NCBI GenBank assembly: GCA_017388605.1
Contig: JAFPIE010000018.1
Span: 1-14,187, forward strand
DNA from: Acholeplasmatales bacterium
GTDB lineage: Bacteria; Bacillota_I; Bacilli_A; Acholeplasmatales; Anaeroplasmataceae
Reading direction: 5' to 3'
DNA: 14,187 nt
Positions 12,801 to 14,187 of the stretch are shown here, piece by piece (the first letter of the stretch is position 1; every line of letters starts with the position of its first letter). The translations under genes were made by a program, and so were the position numbers. The notes beneath the pieces were generated by a model. The model searched no databases. It was not told the origin of the DNA and saw only the letters and a program-made list of their open reading frames with translations.

Positions 12801-14187
12801 AACACCAGATATCGATTTAAACTTCTCAGGAGAATATCAAGCACAGGCACATGAATATGTAAGAACCGTATTCGGCCCTGAAAATGCATTCCGTGCAGGT
12901 ACTGTAGCAACTATTGCGGATAAGAATGCCTATGGCTATGTTAAGGGCTTCTGTGAAAGACAAAAAATTGAGATGAGAGATTGTGAAATGGACCGTGTAG
13001 GCTCCTATTTAATTGGTGTTAAACGATCTACAGGACAGCACCCAGGTGGAATTGTTGTTGTACCACATCATGTCGATATCTATGATGTAACTCCGGTACA
13101 ATACCCTGCAGATAATATTGAAAATCCATGGAGAACGACTCATTTCGATTATCACTCCTTCGAACAGAATTTATTAAAATTCGATATCCTAGGTCACGAT
13201 GATCCAACATTAATTAAATATTTCATGGATTATGTACATCAGCATCAAGAGGATTTCCCATTCACCAAACCACAGGATATTCCAATTGATGATAAAAACC
13301 TATACCGCCTATTCTATGACCCAAGTGTCATTGGCGTTACCCCTGAGGATATTGATTCTAAGGTTGCATCCTTTGCAGTCCCTGAGCTTGGAACGAACTT
13401 TGTTCGTGGTATGCTAATAGAAACATTACCATCCACCTTCGCCGAGCTTGTAAAGATTTCAGGTCTATCCCATGGTACAAACGTATGGAATAATAATGCC
13501 CAAGAGCTTATTAAGGGTACTACAGAATTTGGTGCATTAAAATTCAAGGATTTAATTGGTTGTCGTGACGATATCATGGTTCAATTGATGCAGATGGGTC
13601 TTGAGCCACTAAAATCCTTCAAGATTATGGAATTCGTTCGTAAGAATAAGAAGAAGGGCGATATGGCTGGTTGGATGGAATTCCAAAAATATATGAGAGA
13701 GCATAATGTGCCAGAATGGTATATTTGGAGCTGTGATAAGATTGAATACATGTTCCCTAAGGCCCACGCTACAGCTTACTGTATGATGAGCTTAAGAATT
13801 GCTTGGTTTAAGGTATATGCACCTACACTATTCTATAGTGCTTGGTTCTCTAAGAGAGCCAAAAACCATGTGGTTCACGCCTATTTAGGTGGTAAAATGG
13901 CCATTCGTGCAGCGATGGATGAAATCATGAGTAAGAGTGGAAGAACCGCAACGGATGATGATAAATATACTGCACTTCAGGTTGCACTTGAGTGCGTTGC
14001 AAGAAATATCAAATTCCTACCAGTTTCCATTTTAAAATCCAGTGCCTCCATCTTTGAGCCCGAGGGCAAGGATTTAAGAATCCCATTTAGTGCGGTAGAT
14101 TCCTTAGGTGAGGCCATTGCAATCGATATTGTAGAAAAGAGAAATCAAAATGCCTTCACATCCAAAAAGGATGTTCTAAGAAGAACA
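9817..14187 (+). CDS. polC: DNA polymerase III alpha subunit, PolC type (3' end cut by window)
   Basis: The replicative, proofreading polymerase of low-GC Gram-positives. The open frame gives 1457 residues with no stop before the window edge; PolC proteins are about 1430-1470 long, so only a few dozen residues are missing. An N-terminal domain and an OB fold (about 225-310) come first. The PHP domain starts at ELHCHT (329-334) and is interrupted by the DEDDh exonuclease: DIETTG with Asp420 and Glu422, and HRATDD with His560 and Asp565. A zinc site is formed by Cys924, Cys927, Cys969 and Cys972. The palm carries the catalytic Asp998 and Asp1000 in PDIDLNFSGEYQ. TGQHPGG (1072-1078) and MFPKAHATAYCMM are conserved PolC blocks. 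GGAAGGAG precedes the ATG by 6 bases. All key residues are intact, so it should be functional. Confidence 0.97.
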   Translation, partial: MTIIDAIKEKNILNSDNDIRIDEAVLKKNSKELNISFVLTYAIDYDTYMSLKKIVEDIFQPLGLSLDFSFGYEDETLTEDELKGYLAHILEELYKKASNFKSLQLSDSIVTGNEIEFSVAYDALGVEELCPVVGEGFAEYGLNVKVSAKKDEEKSIQAQIEALDSEIEETLSKQRQEAMQAKKFNKEVQEQKKYRRTSIPDNYTPIKAIPVTQSGLQEYLHTKGEAIFRIKGYVFALEVKDLAKSSLLTLKITDETDSIVVSKWLRGEKEKDLFLGDNGIKVNSILDVTGNAQFDTYSDRITINASNIQLLGVHHIEEVMDDAPVKRVELHCHTKMSNMDGITEAKDYIELVNKWGWKSMAFTDHNGCYAIPDVDHAIAKMPDFKPIYGTELSLVEDDKYFITFNEKDIPLRDATYVVFDIETTGLSQSYDEIIEIAAHKVRGGTIVDSFEVFINPLMHIPEKITELTSITDDMVKDAKTIDIVLPEFLEFCKDTILVAHNAKFDVGMIYRDMKRLGLEAIDFPVIDSLNLFRVGYHDEVKAFGLKFMCKYFKVKQEHHHRATDDTRVTALCFIQMLQDLYNKKIENYKDINSTIDPDVHFRYVIPYHIVIIAKTPEGYKNMFKILSDAMTNHMWENEARVLKSVIDSHREGILLSSGCANGKVFEMALNRSEEELREAISYYDYIEVQPPLAYKQYYVEFPEPEARIKEVIQKIIRISKEMGKTVVATSDCHYLRPRLKRYRDILIEVPQIGGGVHPLKRAFLNNSTPEMHLRTTNEMLEEFAFLGKDLAYEIVVTNTNLIADSIEKWPAFHKEMYAPRDDEFKNNFLHIESIEAETRRIVNETCKELYGENPHPIVKKRLDHELHCIISNGYASIYYICHLMVKKSLEDGYLVGSRGSVGSSLVATMMNISEINPLAPHYRCKKCHFHTFKMRKDEIDEFGLTDLEKPFQEALQKVDSGYDLDDAICPVCGAPLSKDGHDIPFETFLGFNGDKTPDIDLNFSGEYQAQAHEYVRTVFGPENAFRAGTVATIADKNAYGYVKGFCERQKIEMRDCEMDRVGSYLIGVKRSTGQHPGGIVVVPHHVDIYDVTPVQYPADNIENPWRTTHFDYHSFEQNLLKFDILGHDDPTLIKYFMDYVHQHQEDFPFTKPQDIPIDDKNLYRLFYDPSVIGVTPEDIDSKVASFAVPELGTNFVRGMLIETLPSTFAELVKISGLSHGTNVWNNNAQELIKGTTEFGALKFKDLIGCRDDIMVQLMQMGLEPLKSFKIMEFVRKNKKKGDMAGWMEFQKYMREHNVPEWYIWSCDKIEYMFPKAHATAYCMMSLRIAWFKVYAPTLFYSAWFSKRAKNHVVHAYLGGKMAIRAAMDEIMSKSGRTATDDDKYTALQVALECVARNIKFLPVSILKSSASIFEPEGKDLRIPFSAVDSLGEAIAIDIVEKRNQNAFTSKKDVLRRT

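Noticed and set aside
12026..13577. Several 60-87 codon frames inside the polC polymerase region
   Set aside because: The polC frame is intact and conserved throughout; these frames match no protein family and are shadows.
1..14187. UGA read as tryptophan (Mycoplasma-type code)
   Set aside because: thrB ends at TGA exactly where thrR starts (ATGA), and Trp is written TGG throughout polC.

Overview
The window comes from a low-GC, Gram-positive-type bacterium. It carries a PolC-type replicative DNA polymerase, which belongs to Bacillota and Mollicutes-related lineages. It also has strong GGAGG ribosome sites, TTGAAA/TATAAT-like promoters, a ThrR-type ACT regulator and a YtqA-type radical SAM enzyme. 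thrB ends in TGA and all Trp codons seen are TGG, so the standard bacterial code applies and the Mycoplasma code does not. An uncultured gut Bacilli lineage (RF39-, Erysipelotrichia- or Acholeplasma-like) is a reasonable guess, but the sequence alone does not settle it. There are no mobile elements, CRISPR arrays, rRNA or tRNA genes.

Layout, left to right. (1) 1-444, minus: the N-terminal part of a MocR/GntR-type regulator, cut by the left edge. (2) A divergent pair, a WYL-domain regulator and an overlapping HAD hydrolase, shares a compact back-to-back promoter region with the MocR gene. That region holds a 22-bp palindrome covering both -35 boxes. (3) 2244-2777: a small lipoprotein gene with its own promoter and terminator. 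(4) 2912-5606: a tightly overlapping threonine operon, thrC-thrB-thrR, whose promoter carries a long inverted repeat that may be the ThrR operator. (5) 5669-5896: acpP with its own strong promoter and terminator. (6) 5960-7951: a 663-aa protein that reads as a degenerate leucyl-tRNA synthetase paralogue. HIGH, KMSKS and the editing Thr-rich peptide are lost, but the domain order is kept; this is the most interesting item. (7) 7952-8884, minus: a YtqA/MnmL-type radical SAM gene, whose stop codon abuts the stop of the LeuRS-like gene inside one shared hairpin. (8) 9023-14187, plus: a membrane protein gene followed after 2 bp by polC, which runs off the right edge.

The thr genes work together: ThrB phosphorylates homoserine, ThrC converts phosphohomoserine to threonine, and ThrR probably senses threonine and represses. 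The homoserine dehydrogenase gene is not in the window. The other units look like independent housekeeping transcription units. Four reading frames extend upstream of their likely starts into promoter or non-genic sequence; the starts chosen here (593, 2912, 8884, 9023) rest on ribosome binding sites and promoter positions.
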